Shown here in pieces: positions 20,716-29,563 of a stretch of DNA of 64,000 bases. The notes below the pieces were generated by a model, which did not search any database, was not told the DNA's origin, and worked only from the letters and a program-made list of their open reading frames with translations. Every line of letters begins with the position of its first letter. Position 1 is the stretch's first letter. Made by a program: the position numbers and the translations under genes. Source of the stretch: Kitasatospora sp. NBC_00374 (GTDB lineage Bacteria; Actinomycetota; Actinomycetes; Streptomycetales; Streptomycetaceae); NCBI RefSeq assembly GCF_041434935.1, contig NZ_CP107965.1:124001-188000 (forward strand), given 5' to 3'.

Positions 20716-20731
20716 CACCCAAATTTGGGTG
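20716..20731. promoter_or_regulatory. parS-like palindrome 3
   Basis: CACCCAAATTTGGGTG, a 16-bp palindrome beginning 7 bases after the stop of the parB-like gene and just before its terminator hairpin. Confidence 0.7.
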
Positions 20732-20733
20732 AC

Positions 20734-20763
20734 TTGAAGGCCCGGCAACCGCCGGGCCTTCAA
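20734..20763. terminator. Terminator hairpin of the par operon
   Basis: The arms 20734-20746 and 20751-20763 form a perfect 13-bp stem (TTGAAGGCCCGGC) with an AACC loop. It follows the parB-like gene and lies between palindromes 3 and 4. There is no long T-tract, which is usual in actinomycetes. Confidence 0.75.
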
Positions 20764-20787
20764 CATTCAAAGACCTCGATTCGGGCA

Positions 20788-20807
20788 GTCACCCAAATTT
20801 GGGTGAC
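20788..20807. promoter_or_regulatory. parS-like palindrome 4
   Basis: GTCACCCAAATTTGGGTGAC, the full 20-bp core, lies downstream of the par terminator and about 200 bases before the DUF2637 gene. The remainder of 20808-21007 has no gene. Confidence 0.7.
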
Positions 20808-21007
20808 CACGCAGGGGCCGGCACCGCGCGCCACCAGGCAGGCCCCGAGACCTGCCGATCACCGTAGGTGGCAGAAGTGTGGCGTTGAGTATCCAAATGC
20901 TCCACGCGATGGGCCGTGAAGCTGTCCACCCGATATGGCTTGTGACTACGGCCGACCCACATGAAACAGTGACCCCTTGAGATGAGTACGTGAGCAAGGG
21001 GGATTCC

Positions 21008-22462
21008 GTGACCCGACCCGTCCTGCGACCGGTCCACTGGTGGCTGATCGGCTTCGTCGCCGTCGGCGCGGTCTTCATCGCCGCGATCGGCCTCGGCGGG
21101 TCCTACCTCGCCGTACGGGACGTGGCCTTCCGCAAGGGCATGGGCGCCTTCGCGCAGATCTTCCCCATCGGAGTCGACGCCGGGATCCTCGTCCTCCTGA
21201 CCCTCGACCTCGTTCTCACCTGGCTGCGCATCCCCTTCCCGCTCGTCCGCCCCACCGCGTGGCTACTCACGGTCGCCACCATCGCCTTCAACGCGGCCGC
21301 GTCCTGGCCGGACCCGCTCGGCGTGGGCATGCACGCGGTGATCCCGGTCCTCTTCATCATCATCTCGGAAGCCGCCCGCCACGCTGTCGCGCGGCTGGCG
21401 CAGCTCAGCTCCGACCGGTCGATCGAGAAGATCCGCCTGATGCGGTGGGTGCTGGCACCCGGGCAGACCTGGCGGCTGTGGCGGCGCATGCACCTCTGGG
21501 AGATCCGCAGCGTCGGCGAGGCGATCCGCGGCGAGCAGGCCCGCCTGACCTACAAGGTCCTCATCGAGGACTCGAAGCCGCGTAAGCGCCGCAAGGCCAA
21601 GGGTCTGCCGGCCGCGGCCTACCTGCCGCTGCAGCTCGCAGACCTCGGCGTGCCCATGGAAGTCACCTACGAGTCCGGCCTGGCCGCCGCCGGCGTCGAC
21701 ACCGAGCTGCTCAGCCGCCTCCTCGCCCACAACGAGCGGGCCGCCCGCGCCGGCACCGCAGCCAGCCCCGAAGCCCCGGTCTCTGCGCAGCCCCAGCCCG
21801 CCGGGATTGCGCAGCGCAAGGCCCTTGCGCAGAACACCGACGACACGCTTGCGCAGGACGATCTTGCGCAGAGTGGCGCTGCGCAGTCGGCCGAACTGGA
21901 GATTGCGCAGCCCGCCGCCGCGCAATCGGAAGTGACGTATCCGCAGGTCAATGGCGATGACCAGGGGATTGCGCAGAGCGAGGCGACACCAGCTGGCCTG
22001 CTGACCGACATTGCGCACTTCCCTGACCCCCGCGCCGCTGATGCAGGTCTTCTGCGCATGGACTCTGCGCGGGACGAAGGTGCTTGGGCCGCCACGCAGA
22101 GCGAGAACCTGCAGTCGGCGGCCGACGATGACGACGATGACGACTTCGACAGCGAGGATCCCGAGCCGAGGGACATGGTGACGAGTTCAGTCACCGGCCA
22201 GCAGAGCACCCCGCTGCGAATCCCGAAGGGATGGGAGCCGGGCTTTGAGGCGTTCGTCAAGACGTTCGGTAGGCATCCCGAGCAGTGGACGGAACTGCCT
22301 GAGTGGCTCCACCTCAAGGGATTCAAGAGCAACAAGGCAAAGACAGGTCCGGTCAGCCCGGAATCCGTCCGTCGCTACTACCCTCACCTGGTCGAGCGGT
22401 ACCCGGTGCCGGCCGAGTCGAGCCAGCCGAGCCTGGTCGGCCTGGAGGATTCGCTCGTGTGA
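21008..22462 (+). CDS. DUF2637 membrane protein with repeat-bearing C-terminal region, 484 aa
   Basis: GTG at 21008 is preferred because AAGGGGG lies five bases upstream; a GTG at 20990 is an alternative. Residues about 1-125 form the DUF2637 domain with four membrane segments (HWWLIGFVAVGAVFIAAIGL, IDGILVLLTLDLVL-like, TAWLLTVATIAFNAAASW, VIPVLFIIISEAAR). A cytoplasmic domain and a long low-complexity tail with repeated xAQ tripeptides and an acidic DDDDDDDFDSED run follow. The Ala-Gln repeats come from ten TGCGCA DNA motifs. The C-terminal 80 residues look like a compact DNA-binding domain (PKGWEPGFEAFVKTFGRHPEQW). DUF2637 proteins are common near plasmid replication, partition and transfer genes. 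Confidence 0.75.
   Translation: MTRPVLRPVHWWLIGFVAVGAVFIAAIGLGGSYLAVRDVAFRKGMGAFAQIFPIGVDAGILVLLTLDLVLTWLRIPFPLVRPTAWLLTVATIAFNAAASWPDPLGVGMHAVIPVLFIIISEAARHAVARLAQLSSDRSIEKIRLMRWVLAPGQTWRLWRRMHLWEIRSVGEAIRGEQARLTYKVLIEDSKPRKRRKAKGLPAAAYLPLQLADLGVPMEVTYESGLAAAGVDTELLSRLLAHNERAARAGTAASPEAPVSAQPQPAGIAQRKALAQNTDDTLAQDDLAQSGAAQSAELEIAQPAAAQSEVTYPQVNGDDQGIAQSEATPAGLLTDIAHFPDPRAADAGLLRMDSARDEGAWAATQSENLQSAADDDDDDDFDSEDPEPRDMVTSSVTGQQSTPLRIPKGWEPGFEAFVKTFGRHPEQWTELPEWLHLKGFKSNKAKTGPVSPESVRRYYPHLVERYPVPAESSQPSLVGLEDSLV
21784..22058. repeat. Ten TGCGCA motifs inside the DUF2637 coding sequence
   Basis: Copies begin at 21784, 21808, 21826, 21850, 21865, 21880, 21904, 21970, 22012 and 22053, with several 24-base and 15-base spacings. 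All but the first and last are in the frame that gives an Ala-Gln or Ala-His dipeptide. The region encodes a disordered tail, so the DNA motif rather than the protein may be under selection. Confidence 0.75.
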
Positions 22463-22473
22463 AGTCGGCGGGG

Positions 22474-23190
22474 CTAGATGCTGCGCAACCGCCAGGCCCG
22501 GGTGGGCTCACCCGGGCAGGCGAGCCGCGGCATCCCTGAGCCCAAGGCCACCATCGTGAGCCCGGCCATCGGTCGGAACCCGGCACGGTGCAGCAGAGCG
22601 GTCGTGTGCTGAGAGCCGGGGGAGCTGCGCAGCAGCGACGGAGCGGTGGCCACGAAGCACGGCCCAGCCTCGGCGGCCCGGGTGACCGCTTCGCCCAGCA
22701 GCAGAAGGTCGAGGTCCTGGACCGCCCAGTCGGCGGAGACCGAGAAGTGGTCCAGGAGCAGCAGGTCGCCGAGGTCGGTGCGCGGCCCCTTCGCCAGGCT
22801 GGCCCGGACCTCCGGCGCCAGGCGCCGCTGTCCGTCCCGGCGGGTGAAGACCTGCTCAGCCACGGCCGTGCGGACGTCCTGGTCGAGCGCTGGTTCGCCG
22901 GCCCGGCCGACCAGGGCGTCGTAATCGTCCTGGGTGATCGTGCCTCGGAGCAGGGGAACCCGAACGAGCCCTACTCGCGCCACGTACTCCAACTCGACGC
23001 CGAAAGCGGTCCGGCTCGGCCGCTGCCCCGGCTGGAGCCGCTCGTTGCGCACCAGCAGTGACCATTCCTCGAACCCGCGGCCGCCAGGGCCCGCCGGCCA
23101 GTACTCCACGCTGAGGGACAGGCGCAGTCCGGCCGGGTCGGCCGGCAGCAGCCCAGCGTCGGCGTGCTGCTGTTCCACGGTGTCTGCCAT
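22474..23190 (-). CDS. Hypothetical protein, 238 aa
   Basis: ATG at 23190 follows GGCGGGAGGATCG. The protein starts MADTVEQQHADAGLL and contains a beta-rich N-terminal part (GLRLSLSVEYWPAG, GVELEYVARVGLVRVPLL). A central region has DLGDLLLLDHFSVSADWAVQDLDLLLL, and a C-terminal helix-turn (HTTALLHRAGFRPM) faintly recalls the end of a GNAT fold. No firm family. It converges on the DUF2637 gene and has the GTCGAC palindrome 48 bases upstream of its start. Confidence 0.6.
   Translation of the reverse strand: MADTVEQQHADAGLLPADPAGLRLSLSVEYWPAGPGGRGFEEWSLLVRNERLQPGQRPSRTAFGVELEYVARVGLVRVPLLRGTITQDDYDALVGRAGEPALDQDVRTAVAEQVFTRRDGQRRLAPEVRASLAKGPRTDLGDLLLLDHFSVSADWAVQDLDLLLLGEAVTRAAEAGPCFVATAPSLLRSSPGSQHTTALLHRAGFRPMAGLTMVALGSGMPRLACPGEPTRAWRLRSI
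22496..22517. terminator. Bidirectional terminator hairpin between converging genes
   Basis: GCCCGGGTG (22496-22504) pairs with CACCCGGGC (22509-22517) around a GGCT loop. It falls in the last codons of the 22474-23190 gene and 34 bases after the DUF2637 stop, and can serve both strands. Confidence 0.6.
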
Positions 23191-23640
23191 GGACCGATCC
23201 TCCCGCCGGGCAGCGCCACCCGTCAGGCCTTCGCCGACTTTCGTCGACGAAACCACCCTGGATGGACGGGGACACCCTCGGCACATTGCGCCAATGATCC
23301 GATCGGGGGGATCCGGATCGACCTGGGGCCGATCGAGCAGTACTTGGAAGCCAACGGGCACGACGGCCAAGATGCTCGGGGCCGGGTTGGGGCCTTGATG
23401 AACCCTTCGCTGTGGCCGATGCTGCGCCGATCGACCTGCACGGGGCACCGGCCGGCCGTCGGGGGAATCGTTCTGGGCGAAGCCCCTGGAGCACGGCGAT
23501 GGCGCGCGAGCGGCTGGCGACCACCAGCGCGGCGGTGAAGATCCGGGGCAGGTGGACGAAGAGCGCCCGAGAAGGGTGCACCGACCGGGACCCGGCGTCC
23601 GACATGAGGCGGCCGCACCACGCGGTGCACGCCTGGGTGC
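23191..23640. other. 450-bp gap without a convincing gene
   Basis: Frames are open on both strands, but their products are Arg/Pro/Ser-rich and look like shadows. One leftward frame contains ALFVHLPRIFTAALVVASRSRAIAVL-like sequence, but nothing supports it as a gene. The only clear element is the TTTCGTCGACGAAA palindrome at 23239-23252. Confidence 0.5.
23239..23252. repeat. TTTCGTCGACGAAA palindrome, copy 4
   Basis: A perfect 14-bp palindrome within GACTTTCGTCGACGAAACC, the same 19 bases as at copy 1, about 13 kb away. It lies 49 bases upstream of the ATG at 23190 and could be its operator. Confidence 0.65.
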
Positions 23641-24411
23641 TCAGCCGAGCAGGGCTGACACGGACAGCGTCCCAACGACAAGGGCAGGGCCGAGCGCGAG
23701 CTCGGTCTTCCTCGTCGCGCCGAACGCCACCTTCATCACGACCCACTGGGCCACCCCCAGCGCGCAGGCCAGGAGCAGGCCGTAGAACGGGCCGATCCAG
23801 CTCTGCCACCCCAGGAGGGCGGCGTAGGAGGGAGCCAGTTTCGCGTCTCCGAGGCCTTGGCCGAACAACGCCAGCACGAAGAACCAGCCGCCGACCGCGA
23901 CGGCCGCCACCACCGCGCGAACCAACGCCCCCCAGCCGCTCCCCGTGAGCGCCGCCCCCAGAAGCAGCACCCCGACTCCACCGGCCGCCAGCGCGGTCAG
24001 CCGGTTGGGCAGCCGGTGCTCCGCGAAGTCCGTGATCAACAGCACCACCCCGACGGCGACCAGCCATAGCTGGACCACCAGGACCACGCCGCTGGCCCCG
24101 CCGGCCAGCATCGCGGCGGTACCGGCAGCCGCCAGGACCTCGGGCACCAGCGGCGGCGGACCAAGCCGCCGCATGCCCCCCGGGCCGCTCGACCGGCAGG
24201 CGACACAGCACCTGCGCAGCACCAGGACCCGGTATGCCCCGGGAACGGCACCGCGGCCCAGCAGGCGGCTGCCGCAGTCGGGGCAGCCGACCTCGGGCAC
24301 GGGCGTGCCCTCAGGGCGGGTGAAGGCGAACGCCGCCGGACGCAGAACGAGGGCACCGACGGCTGCGGCCAGCAGCAGGGCGACGACGACCACGGCGGGG
24401 GAGTGGGGCAT
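23641..24411 (-). CDS. Type IV prepilin peptidase (A24 family, TadV/CpaA-like), 256 aa
   Basis: ATG at 24411. Residues about 40-80 hold two CxxC pairs (CPDCGSRLLG, CCVAC), as in the N-terminal cytosolic domain of full-length prepilin peptidases. The aspartyl-protease motifs follow: DFAEHRLPN (about 148) and GLGDAKLAPS (about 203, the GxGDxKL signature). At least six hydrophobic helices are present. It is an integral membrane enzyme that would cleave the Flp-type pilin and TadE-like pseudopilins encoded at 29564-31212. It lies downstream of the Tad cluster behind a terminator hairpin, and its promoter is not obvious. Confidence 0.85.
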   Translation of the reverse strand: MPHSPAVVVVALLLAAAVGALVLRPAAFAFTRPEGTPVPEVGCPDCGSRLLGRGAVPGAYRVLVLRRCCVACRSSGPGGMRRLGPPPLVPEVLAAAGTAAMLAGGASGVVLVVQLWLVAVGVVLLITDFAEHRLPNRLTALAAGGVGVLLLGAALTGSGWGALVRAVVAAVAVGGWFFVLALFGQGLGDAKLAPSYAALLGWQSWIGPFYGLLLACALGVAQWVVMKVAFGATRKTELALGPALVVGTLSVSALLG

Positions 24412-24451
24412 GACCAGGTCCTTCGAGTGAGTGGGTGAAGTGAGCTGAAGA

Positions 24452-24491
24452 CGAGGCAGGGCCCGGCCGGGGACGGCCGGGCCCTGCCTCG
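24452..24491. terminator. Strong terminator hairpin after the LysM gene
   Basis: A perfect 17-bp stem (24452-24468 with 24475-24491) and a GGGGAC loop lie 12 bases beyond the stop of the 24503-27835 gene. It separates the Tad locus proper from the prepilin peptidase gene. Confidence 0.8.
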
Positions 24492-24502
24492 GGAACGGTG
24501 GA

Positions 24503-27500
24503 CTACACGCCGCTGGCGGTCTCCCGGGCAGCGGTCAAGCGCTGGATCAAGGCCAACGTCTCAGGCTGCAAAGTGGAGAACTGCCAGTCCGACGCCATCT
24601 TGCGGACCCGGGCGATCACCTCGCGCACCGCCGCCGGGTTCCCGGCACGGTGCTCGATCCGCATCCACGCACGGTAGAGCTGCTCGGCGCTCGGCTCGAC
24701 GTTCAAGCCCTTGCCGATCGCCGCGCGGGCAGCGTCGATGTCCAGGACCTCGTCGCTGGTGCGCAGCTCCGCGACCCGCGCCGCCGTGTCGACGATCCGG
24801 CTGATCATCGTCTGGCCCAGCGGCGCCGCCCAGGAATGGTCAGCGATCCCCGCGAACGGCCTGCCTCGGACCAGGGACAGCGCGGCCTCCAGGTCCCGGA
24901 CGCCGGCCGGGCCCTTCGGGATGCCGCGCTCGGCGAGGTAGACGAAGTTCGCCCAGTCCGAGGTGATCTCGTCGCTGAGGGAGTACATCGCCACGCCGCG
25001 CGGCTTGGGCCGCACGTGCGGCTCGCCGTTGGCGTCCAGGCCGAGCCGGGACCGCAGCCGGGACATCTCCTCCGCCACCAGCTTCGGCCCCCACGGCGTC
25101 ACCGGGTTCATCGCGTCGCCGATGCTGCCCAGGTCCCGCTCGTTGCGGAACATCAGGTACGCAGCCAGCAGCACCAGCTTCGGCTGGACGCTGGCGTTGC
25201 CGATCCCGGCGATCCGCAGCGGGCCCAGGACCTGCAGTTCGGGCGCGGTGGCCTCCGCCTGCCCGCCCTCGGGCCCGGGCTCCCGGACGACGTCGATCCG
25301 GGCCTTCGCGGGAGCCGGTGCCTGCTCCGGCGACACGGCCGGCACGTCCGCAGGCACGGTGGCCACATCGGCGGGCCCGTCGGCACCGGTGCCGGACGCC
25401 TCGGCCTGCGCCTCACGGCCCTCCCCGTTGGACACAGGCTCCTCCTGGTGGTCCTTGACGACGGACAGGTGACTGGGTGCCGCCACCGGCACTGGCGCGG
25501 TGAGTACGCTCACCCGGTCGGGGTCCGGCAGCTGCGCCCACACCCCGCCGGCCGCGTTGGCCGCCTCGGTGGTCAGGGCGACGGCGGAGGTCAGCTGGCG
25601 GTACGCCTCGTCAGTGACCCGCTGCAGGATGACCTCGACGCCCAGCGGCTCCAGCAGCTGAGGCTCCGTCAGCGAGGCGTCCAGCACCTGCGCGTCCGGG
25701 AAGAAGTCGATCGCGCCGGCCGCCGGGAGCACCGCGGCGACCCGGTGCCCGCGTGCCTTGCCGACCAGGTCGGCGAACTCGTACAAGTCCTCGGCGCTCG
25801 CCTTGGCGGAGGAGATCACCATCCACGGCAGCGGCTGCTCTCCGCCCTCGTGCTCGGCCTGGTGGCCCTCGATCCAGACCCGGGCCAGGTCGGCGGTCGC
25901 CGCCTTCAGGCTCGGGGTGTACATCACCCGGCAGGCTGGCAGCAGCTGCTGCAGCTCCAGACCGAACCCACAGGTCCGGACCTCGACGTGGCCGCCCCAC
26001 GCGGCGGTGCCCGCCTCCATGGCGATCCCCCGCGCGACCTCGCGGACCTGCTCCTCGGTGCCGTCCAGCAGGAGCACTCCGGCCTGCGGGAGGTTCGCCA
26101 GGATGTGGGTGCCGTCGGCGGCCGCCCCGATGGTGGACAGGCCCGGGTACGGCGCCGGGACGTCCTGCGCCTCCTCGGCGGTCATCAGGTCGGCGCGGTC
26201 GGCCCGAACGCCCCACCAGCCGCCGGGACGGTCGGTGAACGGCGACAGGGCCTCGGCGTCCGGGTCGTCGACCAGGATCTCGACGCGGTCGGCAGCGACC
26301 TTCGCACCGTGGACGACCGGCAGGGCGTCGGGGTTGCGCGCGGAGAGGGTGCGCAGCGAGAGGTCGAGGAGCTCGACGCTGGCCGGGGACGAGGTCCGGT
26401 CGAGGACCTGCTCGGCCTGGCTGGTGGTCTCCGGCAGTGCGATCGTCTCGCCGGGGCGGCGGGCGTTCTGCTGCTCGCGGCGGCGCCAGGCGAGGACGCC
26501 GAGCCATCCCGCACCCAGCAGTGCGCCGGCCCCTGCGACCTGCTGGATGGAGACCAGGGAGGAGTCCGATTCCTGAGCCGGGGCGTCCGTCGCGGGAGCG
26601 GTGGCCGGGGCCTGGCTCTGCTGTGCCGGTGCCGGTGCCGGAGCGGGGGATGCGGGCGCCTCGGTCGGTGCCGGTGTGGTGGGGGCTGGGGTCGTTGCCT
26701 GCGGGGATGCGGGCGCGGGGCTGACCGGTGCCGGGGGCACCGGCGCAGCGGCCTCGGGAGCCGCCGGGGTGGCGGTTTCGGCGGGCTGGTTCGGCTGGGA
26801 CGGCACGGCGGTGTCCGGCGCGGGGGAGGGCTGTGCGGGGGCCTGCGCACGGGCCGGGATCACGATCTTGTCGCCCGGGAACAGCTTGTCAGGGTCGGTC
26901 AGGTGGCGGCCGCCGGGCTGCTCGACGTTCCGGGTGGCCTCCAGCAGCTGGGGGAAGGCGTCGGCGGATCCGAGCTCGTGCTCGGCGATCGCGGAGAGGG
27001 TGTCGCCCTCCGCCACGGTGACGGTGCGCTCCCCGCCCGCTGTAGCGGCGGCGGCAGGGGCGGCCGGAGCCGTGGATGCCGCAGCACCGGGGACGTCCTT
27101 GGCGTCGGCCGGCAGAACCAGCTGCCACCCGGCGCGCAGCAGGCCCGGCTCCGTCATCGTGGTGCCATCGGGCTGCAGACGGCCCTTGTTGAGGTCGAAG
27201 ATCTCGCCGAAGCGCCGGCCGTCGCCCAGGTGCCGCTGCGCGATGTCCCACAGCGTCTCGTGGTGGCCGCTGCCGTCGGCCTGGACCGTGTAGAGCGGCC
27301 CCGCCGCCGCTGGCGCGGCCTCGCTGACAGCTGCCTGCACGGCCGCGCCGGGGACAGCCTGCGCGCTCGCGGTGACCTGCGCGGGCAGCGGGACGGGGGT
27401 GTGCTGGGGGAGGGAGGCCGCTGACGCCACCTGGGTCGCAGTCAGCGTTCCGGCGCCCACCAGCAGCAGCATGGTGACTAGCTTGCGGGCGAGCGCCTGG

Positions 27501-27835
27501 GAGGCCCCGGCCGCCGGAAGGTGGATGTCCACGCCTGAGACGACCGCGCGGACCTCTACCGCCACGCACACCAGGAACTGCGCCCAGAGCAGCCACACCA
27601 GCACGGCCAGGACGTCCATGAAGACGTTGACGGAGACGCTGTTCTGCAGCATCTCGCCCAGCGCGTCCAGCGACGGCACCTCGCCGGGCAGCGGCCAGCC
27701 GACGAACTCGACCAGACCGTAGGGGATTCCGGCCAGCAGCGCGGCGAGGAGCAAGCCGGCCACCAGGGCCCCGAGCACGTCACCAGCCGTGCGGGACCGG
27801 GCGCCGCCGGGCGCCTTAATCCGTGTCTTTGCCAT
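24503..27835 (-). CDS. Membrane protein with two LysM domains and a C-terminal winged-helix/BTAD-like region, 1110 aa
   Basis: The N-terminus has hydrophobic segments (about 20-40, 70-95, 110-135). Two LysM peptidoglycan-binding domains follow (about 182-240, with HETLWDIAQRHLGDGRRFGE, and about 268-325, with VAEGDTLSAIAEHELGSAD). Next come a long Pro/Ala stalk, another membrane helix near 440 (GALLGAGWLGVLAWRRR), a cytoplasmic region, and a C-terminal part (about 860-1100). That part resembles an OmpR-type winged helix plus a bacterial transcriptional activator domain (LQVLGPLRIAGIG, ...RNERDLGSIGDAM). Proteins of this build accompany Tad-type loci in streptomycetes. It may link the cell wall to the secretion machine or to signalling. 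Confidence 0.8.
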   Translation of the reverse strand: MAKTRIKAPGGARSRTAGDVLGALVAGLLLAALLAGIPYGLVEFVGWPLPGEVPSLDALGEMLQNSVSVNVFMDVLAVLVWLLWAQFLVCVAVEVRAVVSGVDIHLPAAGASQALARKLVTMLLLVGAGTLTATQVASAASLPQHTPVPLPAQVTASAQAVPGAAVQAAVSEAAPAAAGPLYTVQADGSGHHETLWDIAQRHLGDGRRFGEIFDLNKGRLQPDGTTMTEPGLLRAGWQLVLPADAKDVPGAAASTAPAAPAAAATAGGERTVTVAEGDTLSAIAEHELGSADAFPQLLEATRNVEQPGGRHLTDPDKLFPGDKIVIPARAQAPAQPSPAPDTAVPSQPNQPAETATPAAPEAAAPVPPAPVSPAPASPQATTPAPTTPAPTEAPASPAPAPAPAQQSQAPATAPATDAPAQESDSSLVSIQQVAGAGALLGAGWLGVLAWRRREQQNARRPGETIALPETTSQAEQVLDRTSSPASVELLDLSLRTLSARNPDALPVVHGAKVAADRVEILVDDPDAEALSPFTDRPGGWWGVRADRADLMTAEEAQDVPAPYPGLSTIGAAADGTHILANLPQAGVLLLDGTEEQVREVARGIAMEAGTAAWGGHVEVRTCGFGLELQQLLPACRVMYTPSLKAATADLARVWIEGHQAEHEGGEQPLPWMVISSAKASAEDLYEFADLVGKARGHRVAAVLPAAGAIDFFPDAQVLDASLTEPQLLEPLGVEVILQRVTDEAYRQLTSAVALTTEAANAAGGVWAQLPDPDRVSVLTAPVPVAAPSHLSVVKDHQEEPVSNGEGREAQAEASGTGADGPADVATVPADVPAVSPEQAPAPAKARIDVVREPGPEGGQAEATAPELQVLGPLRIAGIGNASVQPKLVLLAAYLMFRNERDLGSIGDAMNPVTPWGPKLVAEEMSRLRSRLGLDANGEPHVRPKPRGVAMYSLSDEITSDWANFVYLAERGIPKGPAGVRDLEAALSLVRGRPFAGIADHSWAAPLGQTMISRIVDTAARVAELRTSDEVLDIDAARAAIGKGLNVEPSAEQLYRAWMRIEHRAGNPAAVREVIARVRKMASDWQFSTLQPETLALIQRLTAARETASGV

Positions 27836-27868
27836 CTGGAGTCTTCCTGTCGGGCCGGTGAGGTCCGG

Positions 27869-28870
27869 CTACTGGGTGACGATCGTCTGGATCTCCCGGA
27901 CGATCACGTCCTGGGGAACGCCGCCGGTCACTCCGTCGGGCAACGGGTTGGCGGGTTGTGCGTTCGGGTTCGTCGACGGCGTCCACGTCACCTTCCACGT
28001 CACCTTCGCCGTGAGCGGGTAGGTCGACCCTCGGCTGGAACGCTGGTAGGTGATGTTGCAGCCGGCACTGGAGGAGTCGACCTGGTAGCCGTTCCCGGTC
28101 TTGGTGAACGGGTAGGTGCACATGGCCGGGGAGGCGTCGCTGGTGCCCGCGTCGATGCTCAGGGACACCGGCACCGCGAGAGTGGACGCCGCCACGCTCA
28201 CCCCCAGGTAGTTCAGGGACGCGGTCACGGACACCGGCTGGATCGGCTGCTCGAACGAGACGTACGTCGGCAGGTTCACCGTCTGCTTGTCCGGGTTGGG
28301 GGAGAGCTTCACGCTCGGCGGCGGCAGCTTGGTGGCGCCGTACGCCAGCTTGCTCAGCATCAGCGGCGTGACCGCGAGCATCCCCGGCGGCGGGTTGCCG
28401 GTGGGAACCCAGACGATGCCCGGCTGCTGGGTGCACGGCGCGGTGGTCGGGAGGTCCCAGGCCTTCTTGGTCTTGACCATGCCCCACCACTGGCCGCTCT
28501 GGCCGCGGTGGAAGTCGCCGTCGGCCTTCAGCGCGTCGTACTGGCGTTTTGCCTCGGCGCCCATCGCCCCGGACAGACCGGCCAGCACCTGCTGGAAGGC
28601 GGCGTCGAAACTCTCGGGGGTGTAAGCCGGCTCGTACCAGCAGGCGGGCGGGTCGTAGTTCACGCCAACCGACGTGAGGTGCTTGCCGTCCTTGCCGGAC
28701 TCGCTCACCCGGATCTCGACGTGCGATTCGATCGAGCCGATCGTGGGGGTGCCGCCACCCCAGCCGGTACCCCAGTCCGCCTGGGCCGGGGGCATGGCGG
28801 TGGCCGCCACGGCGAATGCCGCGGCGGCCACCGTGAGGACCCTGGTCAGCTTGTGCTTGCGCTCTGGCAC
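27869..28870 (-). CDS. Secreted protein of the Tad locus, 333 aa
   Basis: GTG at 28870 lies 14 bases after GGAGAAGGG. A signal peptide is clear (KHKLTRVLTVAAAAFAVAATAMPPAQA, cleavage near residue 32). The mature part is Ser/Thr/Pro-rich with several Cys and beta-type strands (VTASLNYLGVSVAASTLAV, YPLTAKVTWKVTWTP). It may be a surface or pilus-associated protein. The start overlaps the 3' end of the lipoprotein gene by 25 bases. No named domain recognised. Confidence 0.7.
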   Translation of the reverse strand: MPERKHKLTRVLTVAAAAFAVAATAMPPAQADWGTGWGGGTPTIGSIESHVEIRVSESGKDGKHLTSVGVNYDPPACWYEPAYTPESFDAAFQQVLAGLSGAMGAEAKRQYDALKADGDFHRGQSGQWWGMVKTKKAWDLPTTAPCTQQPGIVWVPTGNPPPGMLAVTPLMLSKLAYGATKLPPPSVKLSPNPDKQTVNLPTYVSFEQPIQPVSVTASLNYLGVSVAASTLAVPVSLSIDAGTSDASPAMCTYPFTKTGNGYQVDSSSAGCNITYQRSSRGSTYPLTAKVTWKVTWTPSTNPNAQPANPLPDGVTGGVPQDVIVREIQTIVTQ

Positions 28871-29526
28871 CGCGTCGATCCCTTCTCCGCCTGCGTGGAC
28901 GACACCTGCCAGACGCCCTTGTCGGACAGCGTCAGGGCGGTCGTCCAGTCCGTGTAGTCGTTGATGCTCGGCGTGGTGGTAAGGACCTTGCCGCTGGCCT
29001 TGTCCTTCGCGAAGGACTTGCTCTGGTCCTCGCAGTACGCGGTCACCGCGGTCTTCGGGTCCTTCAAGTCCACGGTCAGCGCGTAGTACCGGTCCGTCCC
29101 GGTAATCGTCTGGCCACGCGAGTTGAGCTGGGTGAGAGCCTGGTTCATGTACGCGCCGGCAGTGCCCGTGAAGGCGTAGACCATGCCCGGCCGGTTGATG
29201 TCGCCGGTGGCGGCGGCCTCGGTGAAGGCCCGCAGCGCGTAGGTCAGTCCGTCGGCAGCCTGCTTCTTGACCGGGTCGTCACCGGCCTTGAACTGGATGT
29301 CGACAGCGACGTCTGCGGGCAGGGTGATGGCCGGCGCGCCCGGGGCCGACGTCGGCGTCGGCGAGGCCGAGGCGCTCGCGGAAGCGGTCGGCGAGGTGCT
29401 CTGCGCCCCGGTGATGTCCCCGCCAGCCTTCTTGCCGTCCGAGCTACAGCCGGCGGCGCCCGCGATCACGGCGGCGGCCGCCACGGCGGACGCGATCAGC
29501 TTGGTGGTCTTCTTCGTGCTCAGCAT
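28846..29526 (-). CDS. Lipoprotein of the Tad locus, 226 aa
   Basis: ATG at 29526 gives MLSTKKTTKLIASAVAAAAV..., with a lipobox-like GAAGCSSD placing the lipidated Cys at about residue 29. A Ser/Thr/Pro linker precedes a globular domain (PGMVYAFTGTAGAYMNQAL, DRYYALTVDLKDPKTAVTAYCE). It is expected on the outer face of the membrane. It sits between pseudopilin genes and the secreted 28870 gene, so an assembly role is plausible. Confidence 0.7.
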   Translation of the reverse strand: MLSTKKTTKLIASAVAAAAVIAGAAGCSSDGKKAGGDITGAQSTSPTASASASASPTPTSAPGAPAITLPADVAVDIQFKAGDDPVKKQAADGLTYALRAFTEAAATGDINRPGMVYAFTGTAGAYMNQALTQLNSRGQTITGTDRYYALTVDLKDPKTAVTAYCEDQSKSFAKDKASGKVLTTTPSINDYTDWTTALTLSDKGVWQVSSTQAEKGSTRCQSASTS

Positions 29527-29563
29527 GCGGTGTTCTCCCAACCCCTGAATGGCCATCAGAGGG

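Noticed and set aside
23223-23640. Possible leftward or rightward gene in the gap after the prepilin peptidase gene
   Set aside because: All frames give Arg/Pro/Ser-rich products without recognisable domains, good starts or coupling to neighbours.
24650-27424. Long rightward open frame over the LysM gene
   Set aside because: It is an antisense shadow caused by GC-rich codon usage. The leftward frame has LysM domains and sensible membrane helices.
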